Both the position numbers and the translations under genes were made by a program. From Gammaproteobacteria bacterium (GTDB lineage: Bacteria; Pseudomonadota; Gammaproteobacteria; UBA4575): DNA of 64,000 nt. Shown here piece after piece: positions 18,243 to 28,124 of the stretch. The notes beneath the pieces were generated by a model. It did no database searches. It was not told the DNA's origin and worked only from the letters and a program-made list of their open reading frames with translations. The stretch covers positions 36,227 through 100,226 of the forward strand of contig JANQOB010000001.1 of assembly GCA_028279275.1 (NCBI GenBank), in the 5' to 3' direction. Each line of letters begins with the position of its first letter. Positions within the stretch are counted from its first letter, which is position 1.

Positions 18243-19460
18243 TTATTGCCCCACTAACTGATTCAAATTAAATATAGGCATCAAAATAGCCATGACTATT
18301 CCCAGCACTAAGATTCCCATCCCTATGATGATTAGAGGTTCAAGTAACTTTAAAGAAGTATTTATAACTGTATTCAATTCACGTTCTTGCTGAGATGCCG
18401 CACGGTCTAGCATTTGTTCCAAATTACCACTTTGTTCACCACTGGCTATTAAATGCAAAGTCATCGGAGGAAAGTGCCCCGAACGTTCCAGTGATGAGTG
18501 AATGGTTGCACCTTCACTAATGCTTACTGCAGCCTCTTGTACTGCTTGGCGCATTGGTCGATTCATGATTACTTCAGCAGCAATTCGCAATGAATCCAAC
18601 ACGGGTACGCCAGACGCCGTCATAATACTGAGTGTTCTTGAAAATCTCGCAGTATTAACTCCTCGTGTAAGCCTTCCAACAATAGGCAAACCAAGAAATA
18701 TCTTATGCATTTTAGCTTTAAATGGTTCGCTTCGCATGGCACGACTAAATGCAATGGCGCCAGCGATAACTGCGATTAAAATATAAATACCATATGATGC
18801 GAGAAAGTTACTGAAGGAAATTAACATACGGGTAAGTAATGGCAGTTCTTGTCCTAAGTCAGCAAAGATACCAACAACTTTTGGTACCACTACAACAACT
18901 AAAAGAATTACAACACTTATTGCAATAAATAAAAGAGCTATAGGATATACAAGAGCACCTACAACACTTTGTGTAGTTTCTTGTTTTGTTTCTGTGTAAT
19001 CTGCAAGTCGATCTAAGACCGCATCTAAGTGACCTGACTTTTCTCCAGCAGCTATGGTTGCCCGATACATTTCAGGAAAGGCCGAAGGAAACTCGCTCAT
19101 AGCTTTTTCTAATGAAAAACCCTCTGTCACGCGTGATCTCACGCCCATAATAATTCGTTTCACGCGAGGTTTTTCAGTGTGTTTTCCAACTGTACGTAAC
19201 GATTCTTCTAGTGGGGTACCTGAGCGTACTAATGTAGCTAATTGGCGTGTAAAAAGAGCTAAGTCTGTTGAACTGAATCCGCGTGAAAATAAACCTTTAA
19301 CAGAAGTTTTTTCTGCACGTTCTTTTACTTGATTAATGGCTAATGGATCAAAACCTTTGGAGCGTAATTGTTGCCTCGCGGAACGAGGGCTATCACCTTC
19401 GATTACTCCACGTTTTTCGCGGCCAGCGGTATCAAGTGCGGTATATTCAAATGCAGGCAT
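18243..19460 (-). CDS. gspF: Type II secretion inner-membrane platform protein F
   Basis: 405 residues, the polytopic platform protein that contacts GspE. Two tandem T2SSF domains are visible: LFTRQLATLVRSGTPLEESL in the first half and RFSRTLSIMTASGVPVLDSL in the second, with hydrophobic segments near residues 170-190, 220-240 and 375-398. Normal length; starts 14 bp after gspE. Confidence 0.96.
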   Translation of the reverse strand: MPAFEYTALDTAGREKRGVIEGDSPRSARQQLRSKGFDPLAINQVKERAEKTSVKGLFSRGFSSTDLALFTRQLATLVRSGTPLEESLRTVGKHTEKPRVKRIIMGVRSRVTEGFSLEKAMSEFPSAFPEMYRATIAAGEKSGHLDAVLDRLADYTETKQETTQSVVGALVYPIALLFIAISVVILLVVVVVPKVVGIFADLGQELPLLTRMLISFSNFLASYGIYILIAVIAGAIAFSRAMRSEPFKAKMHKIFLGLPIVGRLTRGVNTARFSRTLSIMTASGVPVLDSLRIAAEVIMNRPMRQAVQEAAVSISEGATIHSSLERSGHFPPMTLHLIASGEQSGNLEQMLDRAASQQERELNTVINTSLKLLEPLIIIGMGILVLGIVMAILMPIFNLNQLVGQ

Positions 19461-19474
19461 CGTAAGCTCGAGGT

Positions 19475-21001
19475 TTAGTATTCAACATCTTCTTTAGTCA
19501 CGCGCATGACTTCTTCAAGTGTGGTTACTCCCTCAAGTACTAGGCGAACTCCATCTTGTCGAATACTCGCCGTATGTTGATGTGCATATTTTTCTAATTC
19601 TTGTTCAGCGCCAATATCATGAATCATGCCACGCATATTTTCATCAATCGCAACAAGTTCATAGATACCTGTTCTTCCTGAATAGCCTGTGCCATTGCAT
19701 GCGCTACATGATCCAGGAGAATAAATAGTAGGTGGTTGGCTAAAATCTTTTCCTGCTTGTTTTATTTGTTTAAGCTCAACATCATTTGCAGTGTGAGAAA
19801 CTTTGCATTCTTCACATAACACACGCACTAGGCGTTGTGCCAATACTGCAACTAAACTTGATGCAAGCAAAAATGGTTCAACTCCCATATCACGCATACG
19901 TGTAATTGCACCAACAGCGGTGTTTGTATGCAATGTTGAAAACACCATATGACCCGTCAAACTTGCTTGTACCGCAATCGATGCCGTTTCTAAATCACGA
20001 ATCTCACCCACCATCACCACATCAGGATCTTGTCGTAAAATTGCACGTAATCCTCGTGCAAATGTCATATCTACTTTTTGGTTAACTTGAGTTTGGCCAA
20101 TTCCATCAATGAAATATTCGATCGGATCTTCAACAGTAAGAATGTTGCGTTTCTTGTTATTAATCTCACTTAATGCCGCATACAGGGTTGTTGTTTTACC
20201 GGAACCTGTCGGGCCCGTGACCAAAACAATACCGTGTGGTTTTTCAATTGCTTGTTTGATCCTATCGTGAATTTCCGGTTGTAAACCTAGGTGTTCTAAA
20301 TCTAGCCGACCCGCCTGTTTATCCAATAAACGCAATACCACACGTTCACCATGTCCGGATGGTAGGGTAGAAACACGAACGTCTACAGGGCGCCCTGCAA
20401 TACGTAATGAAATTCGACCGTCTTGAGGCAAACGTTTTTCTGCAATATCCAAAGCTGCCATTACTTTGATACGAGAGACAACTAACGCGCCCAAGTTACG
20501 TGGTGGTTGTAATACTTCACGCAACACACCATCCACTCGCATGCGTACAGAAAGCCTAGATTCAAAGGTTTCAATATGAATATCGGATGCGTTTTCTTTA
20601 ACTGCTTGAGTTAAAAGTGCGTTGATTAAGCGAATGATAGGTGCGTCATCGTCCGCATCCATTAAATCTTGTGGTTCTGGTAGTGCTTCTGCCAAGCTGG
20701 CAAGGTCAAGATCATCTTCAAAACCTTCCATCAACGCTAATGCACCCGTAGCACTTTCGTCATACAGTTGTGTTAGCAATTCATCAAACTCATCTTCAGA
20801 CAAAGTGCGAATATTAAGAGGTTTGCCTACAAATCGGCGTGCTTCCGCAAGAGAGGGGGGCTTAACATCGGGGCGCTGAAAAATCATGACACGCCCATTA
20901 ATTTCGTTTCCAATTAAAATTCCATGGCGTTTAGCAAAACTAAACGGCGGTCTACGAATTTCTCGTGGAGCTAGTGAAGGTTGTGCTTTTTCGGCTTCCA
21001 T
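19475..21001 (-). CDS. gspE: Type II secretion ATPase E
   Basis: 508-residue cytoplasmic hexameric ATPase that drives pseudopilus assembly. It has an N-terminal domain that binds GspL, Walker A GPTGSGKTTT near residue 262, Asp box VEDPIEYF, Walker B RQDPDVVMVGEIRD, His box STLHTNTA and a complete zinc-binding tetracysteine module (CEEC ... CSAC) near residues 400-440. All catalytic elements are intact. Confidence 0.96.
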   Translation of the reverse strand: MEAEKAQPSLAPREIRRPPFSFAKRHGILIGNEINGRVMIFQRPDVKPPSLAEARRFVGKPLNIRTLSEDEFDELLTQLYDESATGALALMEGFEDDLDLASLAEALPEPQDLMDADDDAPIIRLINALLTQAVKENASDIHIETFESRLSVRMRVDGVLREVLQPPRNLGALVVSRIKVMAALDIAEKRLPQDGRISLRIAGRPVDVRVSTLPSGHGERVVLRLLDKQAGRLDLEHLGLQPEIHDRIKQAIEKPHGIVLVTGPTGSGKTTTLYAALSEINNKKRNILTVEDPIEYFIDGIGQTQVNQKVDMTFARGLRAILRQDPDVVMVGEIRDLETASIAVQASLTGHMVFSTLHTNTAVGAITRMRDMGVEPFLLASSLVAVLAQRLVRVLCEECKVSHTANDVELKQIKQAGKDFSQPPTIYSPGSCSACNGTGYSGRTGIYELVAIDENMRGMIHDIGAEQELEKYAHQHTASIRQDGVRLVLEGVTTLEEVMRVTKEDVEY

Positions 21002-21016
21002 TACAACTTCTCGAGA

Positions 21017-23143
21017 CTATTCCAAAATAATCACATCAGATTCAGTTTCTATTGTGATATTTTCTTCAGGTAGATCTTCAGTTTGTATTTCCTCAGTCCC
21101 AATTTCACCTACCGCAGTCGTTTCAACACCTGGTGATTGCTCTAGCAATTGATCGACGGAAACAGAAGATGCAGGCGAAACCGTACTACCTGGGACCTGA
21201 GTGACGAGCTCATCAAGATCAGGTAAGAGTTGAGCACCATTTTTTAACAATCCACGGTCATTAATTTCGGACTCGATTTGTCTAGCCTTTAAGTAACTGT
21301 ATTTTGAGTTCGTAGCGTAATCGGCTGTAGCTGCATCACGCACAATTACAGGGTGGATAAACACCATTAAATTTTGCTGATCTTTGGTTGTTGAAGTCGC
21401 TTTAAATAAATGCCCAAGTAAGGGAATGTCACCCAGTAACGGAACTTTTTGTACGTTATCTTGGAATTCATCTTCGTAAAGCCCACCCAAAACGATTGTT
21501 TGTTGATCTTTTGCCAGCACACTTGTTTTGATGGAACGTTTGTTAGTAATGATGTCACTCGCAACAGCTGATGTTGAAAGTGAAGAAGATTCTTGTTCAA
21601 TATCAAGCTTCACGCTATCACCTTCATTAATTTGCGGAGTAATTCGTAACGTGATACCAACATCTTGACGCTCAATGGTTTGGAACGGGTTTACAGCAGA
21701 ATCTGTCCCGGAGCCTGTATTAGTAAATTGGCCTGTAATAAAGGGTACGTTTTGAGCAACAACAATCTCTGCCTCTTCATTATCAAGCGTCATCAACTGA
21801 GGCGTGGATAAAATATTAGTAGCCGCATCACCTTCAAGCGCACGCAATAATGCAGCAAAACGATCCTTACCACTAAGTTTTGCAGCACCAACAAATGCAC
21901 CACTGGTTACTGCGGAAATTGCACTTGCGCTATCTGTGGACCCAATTACACCCGTTAAATCGATACCGCTATTTGGTAAGAGTGTTCCAAAAGCAGGTGT
22001 CGTGCCAGAAGAACGGTCAGTAGGTACATAAGCAAACTCAACACCCAAGTCTTTTGATAAATCCGTTGAGACTTCAGCTATGATGGCTTCAACCAAAACT
22101 TGTGCGCGACGCACATCTAGCTGGCTAATTATTCTTCGTAAACTGTCAAACTTCGCGGGTGCAGCAGTGATAATTAATGCGTTATTGGTTTCATCAGCCT
22201 GAATATCAACTTCTTGAGAATTAACACCGCCAGCAGCATTATTCGCATTTCCTTGTTGGCCTTCTGCTTCAAATTGTGAAACACCAAGCAGGATAGGGGC
22301 TAATTCCGCAGCTTTTGCATATCTTAGAAATACAACTTGAGAATTTCCGCCACCCTGTAAAGGCGTATCTAAATGCGCAATGATGCCGCGAATCCTTAAA
22401 CGTGCTGCATTATCACCCGATAATAAAACGCTATTTGAACGTTCATCAGCAGCTAGTGTAGTGCCACCAGGAACTTGTCCCTGGGCATCCTGGCGATTCA
22501 TTGAATTAATAATACGAACCACTTCAGAAGCCGACGCATGTTGAAGTGGCACAATTTCTATTTCTTGGCTATCAGGTCGATCAATGCGATTAATTATTGA
22601 AATGAGCCTTTGAATATTAGCAGCACGATCCGATACGACTAATACGTTACTGTTTGGGTAAGCAGCCAAGTGTCCTTGTTGAGGCACTAGAGGACGCAAG
22701 ATCGGTACCATTTGTGCAGCAGGCACATGCTTAATTGCTACGACACGCGTAACAAGTTCATCGCCTGTAGCATCTTCACTTCCACCACCGGTGATTACCG
22801 GGCCTTGTTTTGCATTAACATCAGGGAGAATTTTGATGATTTCCCCAACCTGTACTGCAGCATAACCGTGCACTTGTAGTACGGAAAGAAATACCTGATA
22901 TACCTCTTCACGGTTCATGGGTCGTGCTGAAACTACGGTTACTTTAGCTTTTACACGAGGATCTACTACAAAGTTTCGTCCTGTTGCTTCTGCCACCGTT
23001 TCAATGAATGAGCGAATATCAGCATCTTTTAAATTGAGTGTGACACCTGTTTGCGCTTGCGCTAAAGAACAAGTGAGCAAGAAGAGCAGAGTACATGCAC
23101 TTAGAGCTCTCAATAATCGACTAAAGTAAGGCTTATTTTTCAT
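21017..23143 (-). CDS. gspD: Type II secretion outer-membrane secretin D
   Basis: 708 residues. Signal peptide ends near the LAQAQ sequence, then N0 (LNLKDADIRSFIETVAEATG), three N1-N3 KH-like repeats (for example NVLVVSDRAANIQRL and EIVPLQHASASEVVRIIN) and the secretin barrel domain with VPLLGDIPLLGHLFK and NLMVFIHPVIV. An acidic tail of about 100 residues follows (rich in Glu, ending VIILE), where a pilotin would usually bind; no gspS is seen here. Confidence 0.96.
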   Translation of the reverse strand: MKNKPYFSRLLRALSACTLLFLLTCSLAQAQTGVTLNLKDADIRSFIETVAEATGRNFVVDPRVKAKVTVVSARPMNREEVYQVFLSVLQVHGYAAVQVGEIIKILPDVNAKQGPVITGGGSEDATGDELVTRVVAIKHVPAAQMVPILRPLVPQQGHLAAYPNSNVLVVSDRAANIQRLISIINRIDRPDSQEIEIVPLQHASASEVVRIINSMNRQDAQGQVPGGTTLAADERSNSVLLSGDNAARLRIRGIIAHLDTPLQGGGNSQVVFLRYAKAAELAPILLGVSQFEAEGQQGNANNAAGGVNSQEVDIQADETNNALIITAAPAKFDSLRRIISQLDVRRAQVLVEAIIAEVSTDLSKDLGVEFAYVPTDRSSGTTPAFGTLLPNSGIDLTGVIGSTDSASAISAVTSGAFVGAAKLSGKDRFAALLRALEGDAATNILSTPQLMTLDNEEAEIVVAQNVPFITGQFTNTGSGTDSAVNPFQTIERQDVGITLRITPQINEGDSVKLDIEQESSSLSTSAVASDIITNKRSIKTSVLAKDQQTIVLGGLYEDEFQDNVQKVPLLGDIPLLGHLFKATSTTKDQQNLMVFIHPVIVRDAATADYATNSKYSYLKARQIESEINDRGLLKNGAQLLPDLDELVTQVPGSTVSPASSVSVDQLLEQSPGVETTAVGEIGTEEIQTEDLPEENITIETESDVIILE

Positions 23144-23319
23144 TTAGTTACGTATTTTTTACAATATAAATCGTTGTATCTTCAGCTTATCAGGATATGT
23201 TCATAGCGAATACAAATTGCCTGACTTTTATACACTAATTCCTTTATCTATACGGTTAATATTAATCTCTGTGATCACTATTCCTGGATTAATGGAGAAT
23301 CCCAATAAATTACCCCGGC

Positions 23320-24207
23320 TTATTGACTTAAATCCTGAAATAACGTGATCTCGGTGCCAGCTCGGTTCACTATCATTGTGACTTCAGAAGCCGTTGCGAG
23401 GGATTGCATTGCTTCAGGGCCTTTATTTGGAGCATCTAGAGTAATGCCGTTGATATTAGTTACCACATCTCCAGGTTCCAAGCCCAATTTGTTGAACATT
23501 TCAGCATTTTTGCTGGGTGTCAGCTTATAACCCATAAACTTGCCGTCTGGTGAATTCTCGGGGGAAGCGTTTATGAATTCTGTCAAACGAACCGGGTTTT
23601 TCATGATTTCTTGGCGAAATTGACCAAGAGTTTCAAAATTATTTTGAGTGCTAGGAGTATTTACTTGCTGAGTGCTTGTTTTTGGTGTGCTGCTTTTCTT
23701 TTGAGCAAATCCTTTCGCATTTGCTCTCGGCAAACGTAAGGTTTCCATCCTAATATCACGCTCTAGTATCACTCGATCCGCGTATACAGCATGAAGAACA
23801 GCACCGCCCGGTATATCATCGCCTAATGCATAGTGTTTAATTTTATTGGCGCCACTCGAAATAATGGCATATCCGTATTCTTTACCGCCTGCCAATACAC
23901 CAAGAAGCTTCAGGTTCAAAGTAGTTTCGGGAGCATTTTCAACTTTTTTCACTGAAGCGGCAGGTGCAGGTTTACCCATCAAATGCAACTGCGCAATCTT
24001 TCGATCATGATTCGCACGTGGTTGTGGTTTTACGTTTGTAGGTGCCGCGGTCGGGGGTGCAATAATTAGATCTGAACCACTATCAAAAAACCCCCAGATC
24101 AGTTTAGCCAAAGTAATTAAGATTAGGGCAACTAGAGCAATACTGACCCAGCGGGGCAGCTTCATTTCAATCTTGGGCCAGAGATTATTTAAAGTTGCAG
24201 CGTCCAT
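23320..24207 (-). CDS. gspC: Type II secretion protein C
   Basis: 295 residues, first gene of the gsp operon. N-terminal membrane anchor (WVSIALVALILITLAKLIWGFF), a homology region (LLGVLAGGKEYGYAIIS through HAVYADRVILER) that binds the secretin N0 domain, and a C-terminal PDZ-like domain (GDVVTNINGITLDAPNKG). It is separated from gspD by 176 bp, larger than most gaps in the operon. Confidence 0.94.
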   Translation of the reverse strand: MDAATLNNLWPKIEMKLPRWVSIALVALILITLAKLIWGFFDSGSDLIIAPPTAAPTNVKPQPRANHDRKIAQLHLMGKPAPAASVKKVENAPETTLNLKLLGVLAGGKEYGYAIISSGANKIKHYALGDDIPGGAVLHAVYADRVILERDIRMETLRLPRANAKGFAQKKSSTPKTSTQQVNTPSTQNNFETLGQFRQEIMKNPVRLTEFINASPENSPDGKFMGYKLTPSKNAEMFNKLGLEPGDVVTNINGITLDAPNKGPEAMQSLATASEVTMIVNRAGTEITLFQDLSQ

Positions 24208-24298
24208 TCTATATTAACGAATCATGGTGCGTTTTAAGATTGAAAATTGTTAATTAGGTTCATCAATTTACTTTGCTAAACAAACTGCCCAAATAAGC

Positions 24299-24328
24299 TT
24301 GACATCAAAACCATGGTTAGCGTACCTT
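24299..24328 (+). promoter_or_regulatory. Probable promoter of tRNA-Glu
   Basis: A perfect TTGACA at 24299-24304 is followed after 18 bp by TACCTT (24323-24328) and then a GC-rich stretch GCGCCGGC, the kind of discriminator seen at stringently controlled stable-RNA promoters. It lies about 54 bp upstream of tRNA-Glu. The -10 is weak, so this is a pattern-based call. Confidence 0.45.
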
Positions 24329-24381
24329 GCGCCGGCTCTAGCGACGAAGTTTCAATTAATAGAGTTATATCGTCTTATCAT

Positions 24382-24457
24382 GTCCCCATCGTCTAGAGGC
24401 CTAGGACATCGCCCTTTCACGGCGGCAACGGGGGTTCGAATCCCCCTGGGGACGCCA
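24382..24457 (+). tRNA. tRNA-Glu (anticodon TTC)
   Basis: 76 nt with acceptor stem GTCCCCA/TGGGGAC, anticodon loop CTTTCAC (anticodon TTC), T-arm GGGGGTTCGAATCCCCC and encoded CCA at 24455-24457. It is nearly identical to enterobacterial tRNA-Glu. There is no integrase or repeated 3' end next to it, so no sign that it serves as an attachment site. Confidence 0.97.
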
Positions 24458-24899
24458 TAACTCTGATTCTTAGGCGAAAAAATAAGAAATTCATTCCTTA
24501 TTTATAACCGACCCTAACTCACTCATTAAACATAGAGTTTTCTGTATGGTTGAGATACTAATGCTCTGATAGGGGGTAGTAAATAGCTTATGATTGGTTA
24601 TGAAATCTTAAGTACATAACTTAGTTAAGCGACAAACAATCCTCAAATTTTCTAAAATATTTTCGATTTGGCACTCGCTGAATCAATAGTCATACTTTTA
24701 TATGAGAAAACAATTTAATTAATTTTAGTAAATACATAAATTTTAAGTAATTTTTATATAAACAATTAAATTAAAATTAAAATCGTGCGCTACCCACATT
24801 AGGTGTACATTCAATGCATGAAGATTTGATAGAGTATCAGTAAATAAGCAAATATTAATATACAAAGTTCGTGAATCTATTTTCACTCAGGAGTGAGCC
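24458..24899. other. AT-rich intergenic region between tRNA-Glu and dsrE2
   Basis: 442 bp with no credible ORF. A weak hairpin AAATAAG/CTTATTT (24480-24503) may end the tRNA transcript but lacks a clean T-run. The right end holds the Shine-Dalgarno-like CAGGAGTGAG directly before the dsrE2 ATG. I see no clear sigma-70 promoter, although the AT content makes many near matches. Confidence 0.5.
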
Positions 24900-25505
24900 A
24901 TGCCGACTTCAATAGACCTTCAAAACCTAAACCAAGAAACGTTGAATAATTGGTTTGATGAAAGATTGGAACAAAAACTGAAAGAAAGAGAAGAATCGAA
25001 GATCCCTCAGCTATCACTCATTGCCACAAAGGGCACCATGGATATGGCTTATCCACCATTTATCCTGGCCTCTACTGCAGCAGCATTAGGTTGGGAAGTG
25101 TCCTGCTTTTTTACTTTTTATGGATTAAATTTACTAAAAAAAGATCTTGATTTAGAAATTTCACCTCTAGGCAATCCTGCAATGCCCATGAAAATGCCAT
25201 TTGGTCCTGAGTGGTTTAAAAGCGTCGAATGGAACATCCCCAATGCGCTGAGCAGTAATATTCCTGGTTTTGAAAAATTTGCAACTTCAATGATGTCTCA
25301 AACTCTTAAGAACAAAGGTGTTGCAAGTATTGAAGAATTACGTGAGCTTTCTGTAGAAGCAGATGTAAAACTCGTAGCATGTCAAATGACCGTAGACTTA
25401 TTTGGTTATGAAAAAGATGAATTTATTGATGATGTTAGCGACTGGGTAGGTGCTGCATCATTTTTACCTGCCGCGCAAAAATCAGATATTTGTTTATTTA
25501 TCTAG
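24900..25505 (+). CDS. DsrE2-like sulfurtransferase (DsrE/DsrF superfamily)
   Basis: A 201-residue cytoplasmic protein of the DsrE2 branch, which carries sulfane sulfur on a conserved cysteine in sulfur oxidisers. Matching elements are SLIATKGTMDMAYPPFILAS, FFTFYGL, VACQMTVDLFG with candidate sulfur-carrying Cys161, and GAASFL near the C terminus. The first ~30 residues are a charged helix. Strong Shine-Dalgarno (CAGGAG) 7 bp upstream. It is paired with a haem lipoprotein gene 10 bp downstream. Family assignment is firm; the sulfur-transfer role comes from characterised homologues. Confidence 0.88.
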   Translation: MPTSIDLQNLNQETLNNWFDERLEQKLKEREESKIPQLSLIATKGTMDMAYPPFILASTAAALGWEVSCFFTFYGLNLLKKDLDLEISPLGNPAMPMKMPFGPEWFKSVEWNIPNALSSNIPGFEKFATSMMSQTLKNKGVASIEELRELSVEADVKLVACQMTVDLFGYEKDEFIDDVSDWVGAASFLPAAQKSDICLFI

Positions 25506-25515
25506 CGAGCTAAAA

Positions 25516-26076
25516 TTGAAAGCATCATTTTTACTTGGTTTTATTTTTTTATTAGGCGTTTCTGCGTGCTCGCAAAATGTGGAAAAACAACTTACAGAAA
25601 GCAGAGAAGCTACAAAACAGCTTGGTAGTCATCTTAAACAAAAGTTATCGCAGAGCATGCAAGCCAATGGCCCTATTGAAGCAATGGACGTTTGCAATAT
25701 CGAAGCTGAAGGTATTGCGGCCAACATTTCCAACAATCTTGGTTTAGAAGTAGGGCGTACTTCGCTCAAACTTCGTAATGTAAAAAATGCCTCAGACGAT
25801 TGGGAAAATGAAATCTTACATTATTTTGAACAGCAAAAACAATCTGGAGCAGAGATAAAAAATCTTGAAATCTACGAAGTTACTAAAGACCAGGATGGTA
25901 AGTGGTTTCGTTATATGAAAGCGATTCCTACTTCAGAGGTTTGTTTAATATGTCATGGTGAAACTATTGCACAACCCATCCAAGAAAAACTTCACACCCT
26001 CTATCCAGACGATCAAGCAACAGGGTTCAACATAGGGGATATCCGCGGAGCTTTTACAGTAAAGCTTAAAATGTGA
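25516..26076 (+). CDS. DUF3365 (Tll0287-like) haem lipoprotein
   Basis: I start this at the TTG at 25516, giving a lipoprotein signal KASFLLGFIFLLGVSAC with a lipobox Cys; an upstream ATG at 25450 would put 22 residues overlapping dsrE2 ahead of the signal. The mature ~165 residues match DUF3365, the Tll0287 fold: AMDVCNIEAEGIA, KLRNVKNASDDWE and a single covalent haem site CLICHG near the C terminus, followed by GFNIGDIRGAFTV. Tll0287 homologues are periplasmic haem sensors or redox proteins. The 10-bp gap to dsrE2 implies cotranscription. Confidence 0.82.
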   Translation: MKASFLLGFIFLLGVSACSQNVEKQLTESREATKQLGSHLKQKLSQSMQANGPIEAMDVCNIEAEGIAANISNNLGLEVGRTSLKLRNVKNASDDWENEILHYFEQQKQSGAEIKNLEIYEVTKDQDGKWFRYMKAIPTSEVCLICHGETIAQPIQEKLHTLYPDDQATGFNIGDIRGAFTVKLKM

Positions 26077-26106
26077 GCCAGAAATAATCTGACCTTAGTA
26101 CAAATA

Positions 26107-26132
26107 AAAAAGGCTACCGAAGTAGCCTTTTT
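26107..26132. terminator. Bidirectional intrinsic terminator
   Basis: Perfect 11-bp stem AAAAAGGCTAC / GTAGCCTTTTT with a CGAA tetraloop. Flanking A and T runs let it work on both strands, for the DUF3365 gene on the plus strand and fccB on the minus strand, which converge here. Confidence 0.9.
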
Positions 26133-26155
26133 ATAGTTTTAAAGAGTTGTTGATT

Positions 26156-27433
26156 TTATCCAAACATTTCAGCGGTCATATTATTAAACCAACTATATGC
26201 ATATTCCACTTCTCGCTTGAGCATTTCAGGGGAAGCGTCTTCTGGAGTTAATCCGCCACCAAGCTTTTTAATTTCCGAGCCATCTTCTGCTAACCTGTAT
26301 ACAGCAACAACTGAAATCCCATAATCCGGTGCGATCAAGCTGTAGCAAGCATTGGCATAAGACGCAACAGGCGCATCCTTACCTTGCAGCATGCTCACTA
26401 CTGCCGCAGCACATACTTTAGCTTGCGTACCTGCTGCATAACCAGACTTAGGCATACCCTTGGCAATACTGGCATCACCAATCACGTGCACATCTTTATG
26501 TTTTTTCGATTCAAAGGTGCCGAGATCAACTGGGCACCAGCCTGAATCATCAACAAGATCAGAATCATGTGCTATTTGTGCGGCGTGTTGCGGGGGAATA
26601 ATATTAGCTACCGCAACTTTGTGATCATCGAAGTCCGTGCTTACTGTCATATCCTTTGTGTTTACAGACTTAACACCACCGCCTGTATCTGCAGCAGCGA
26701 CCCATTCGATCATCTCTCCATATACATTTTTGTAGCCTTGCATGAACAAACCTTGTTTAGAAAACTTATCTTTAGCATCAAGGATAAGTAATTTTGACTT
26801 TGGCTTATTATGTTTTAAGTGGTGTGCAATTTGAGCAGCACGTTCATAAGGTCCAGGGGGGCAACGGAAAGGGTTTTGTGGTGGAGCAATGACTACGAGG
26901 CCGCCATCATCCATTGATTCTAATTGGCTACGAAGCAAAGCAGTTTGTGCTCCAGCAATCCAAGAATGAGGCATCACCTCTGCTGCTTCTTCACTATAAC
27001 CTTCAATAGCATCAAACTTTAGTGAAATCCCAGGGGATACAACACAACGGTCATATTCTAAAGTAGTTCCATTTGCAGTCATCACTTTATGTGCTTCAGC
27101 ATCAATCATGGTGGCTTTATCTTGAACCAATTTAATACCATGACTGGAAATATTGTCGTAGCCAAATTTAATAGTAGAGATGTCTCGATCACCACCAATG
27201 ACTTCATTGCTCATGAAACAAGTATGATGGTGTGCTTTTGGTTCAACTATAGTTACTTCAATAGATGAATCACCTTTAGCTATATATTTAGCAGCAATTA
27301 AACCACCAACACCGCCTCCAACAACTACAACACGTTTCTTTGCTGCATGAGCAAGAAACGGAAAACTTAAACCACTTGTAGCTAATGCACCGCCAGTGGC
27401 TTTTAAAAAACTTCTTCGATTTAGATTTGTCAT
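26156..27433 (-). CDS. fccB: Flavocytochrome c sulfide dehydrogenase, flavoprotein subunit
   Basis: 425 residues. Twin-arginine signal (NRRSFLKATGGALA) sends the folded flavoprotein to the periplasm. An FAD-binding VVVVGGGVGGLIAAKYI follows at the start of the mature part, then CFMSNEVIGGDRD and FRCPPGPYERAAQIAHHL, which supply the two redox-active cysteines expected in FccB, HVIGDASIAKGMPKSGYAAG and the C-terminal FCSD flavin-binding region. It oxidises sulfide to sulfane sulfur and passes electrons to FccA, encoded 28 bp upstream. Confidence 0.94.
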   Translation of the reverse strand: MTNLNRRSFLKATGGALATSGLSFPFLAHAAKKRVVVVGGGVGGLIAAKYIAKGDSSIEVTIVEPKAHHHTCFMSNEVIGGDRDISTIKFGYDNISSHGIKLVQDKATMIDAEAHKVMTANGTTLEYDRCVVSPGISLKFDAIEGYSEEAAEVMPHSWIAGAQTALLRSQLESMDDGGLVVIAPPQNPFRCPPGPYERAAQIAHHLKHNKPKSKLLILDAKDKFSKQGLFMQGYKNVYGEMIEWVAAADTGGGVKSVNTKDMTVSTDFDDHKVAVANIIPPQHAAQIAHDSDLVDDSGWCPVDLGTFESKKHKDVHVIGDASIAKGMPKSGYAAGTQAKVCAAAVVSMLQGKDAPVASYANACYSLIAPDYGISVVAVYRLAEDGSEIKKLGGGLTPEDASPEMLKREVEYAYSWFNNMTAEMFG

Positions 27434-27461
27434 TTTTTAAACTCCTATCAGCTATCAGTGA

Positions 27462-28124
27462 TTACTTTTGGTTAGCGTAAAATTGAATTAAATCACGCAT
27501 TGCATCATCACCGGCAGATGCGTGCGCTTCTTCCATTTGTTTTTTCATTTTCTTGGGCATATCACGATCACCACTATTGTAATCGTCAAGTGTGTATTTT
27601 AAGTAAGGCGCCCATTGACCAGCTAAAACTCCTGCATCATCTTCTGCGGAGCTACCGCCGTTTTCATGACATTTCTCGCAGTGTGTTTCATGTAAAGAAG
27701 CACCTGCACGTGCTTGGTCATCATTTGCAGGTTGATCTGCACTTTCAAACGGAAGTTCAGCAAAATATTTGGCAAGAATTTTAATTTCCTCTTCAGTATA
27801 TCCTTGAGCAATTCTATCCATTACTGTTGAGGCTCTGGCAAAATATTCCACGTCTTCAAAATCAGGGTCCGATTCAATAATTTCATCAACTTTATCTTCG
27901 TCATCGCCGTACTTATAAGCAAGCATAGCGCCAATGATGTAAAGCTCTGACATTCCAGAAATCGTGGGGGTTGCAGGTCCATGACTAATCCCGTTAGGTC
28001 CATGACAGCCTAAACAGGTATCAGCTAGCATTGATGCAGAGGCCGTTTCTGCCGTTGCATCACTGATAAAACAAAACCCGAGAATACTCAATATAAGGGC
28101 TTGAAGTGAGAGCTTGTTGAACAT
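27462..28124 (-). CDS. fccA: Flavocytochrome c sulfide dehydrogenase, dihaem cytochrome subunit
   Basis: 220-residue exported c4-type cytochrome with two CXXCH sites: CLGCHGPNG near residue 37 and CEKCHENGG near residue 154. Signal peptide at the N terminus (LQALILSILGFCFISDATA). The gene lies directly before fccB on the minus strand and has a good Shine-Dalgarno (GAGGAG). Compared with typical FccA the linker after the first haem is rich in Asp and Glu. Confidence 0.9.
   Translation of the reverse strand: MFNKLSLQALILSILGFCFISDATAETASASMLADTCLGCHGPNGISHGPATPTISGMSELYIIGAMLAYKYGDDEDKVDEIIESDPDFEDVEYFARASTVMDRIAQGYTEEEIKILAKYFAELPFESADQPANDDQARAGASLHETHCEKCHENGGSSAEDDAGVLAGQWAPYLKYTLDDYNSGDRDMPKKMKKQMEEAHASAGDDAMRDLIQFYANQK

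Noticed and set aside
24382..24457. tRNA-Glu as an integration site of a mobile island
   Set aside because: No integrase, no duplicated tRNA 3' end and no change in gene style next to it.
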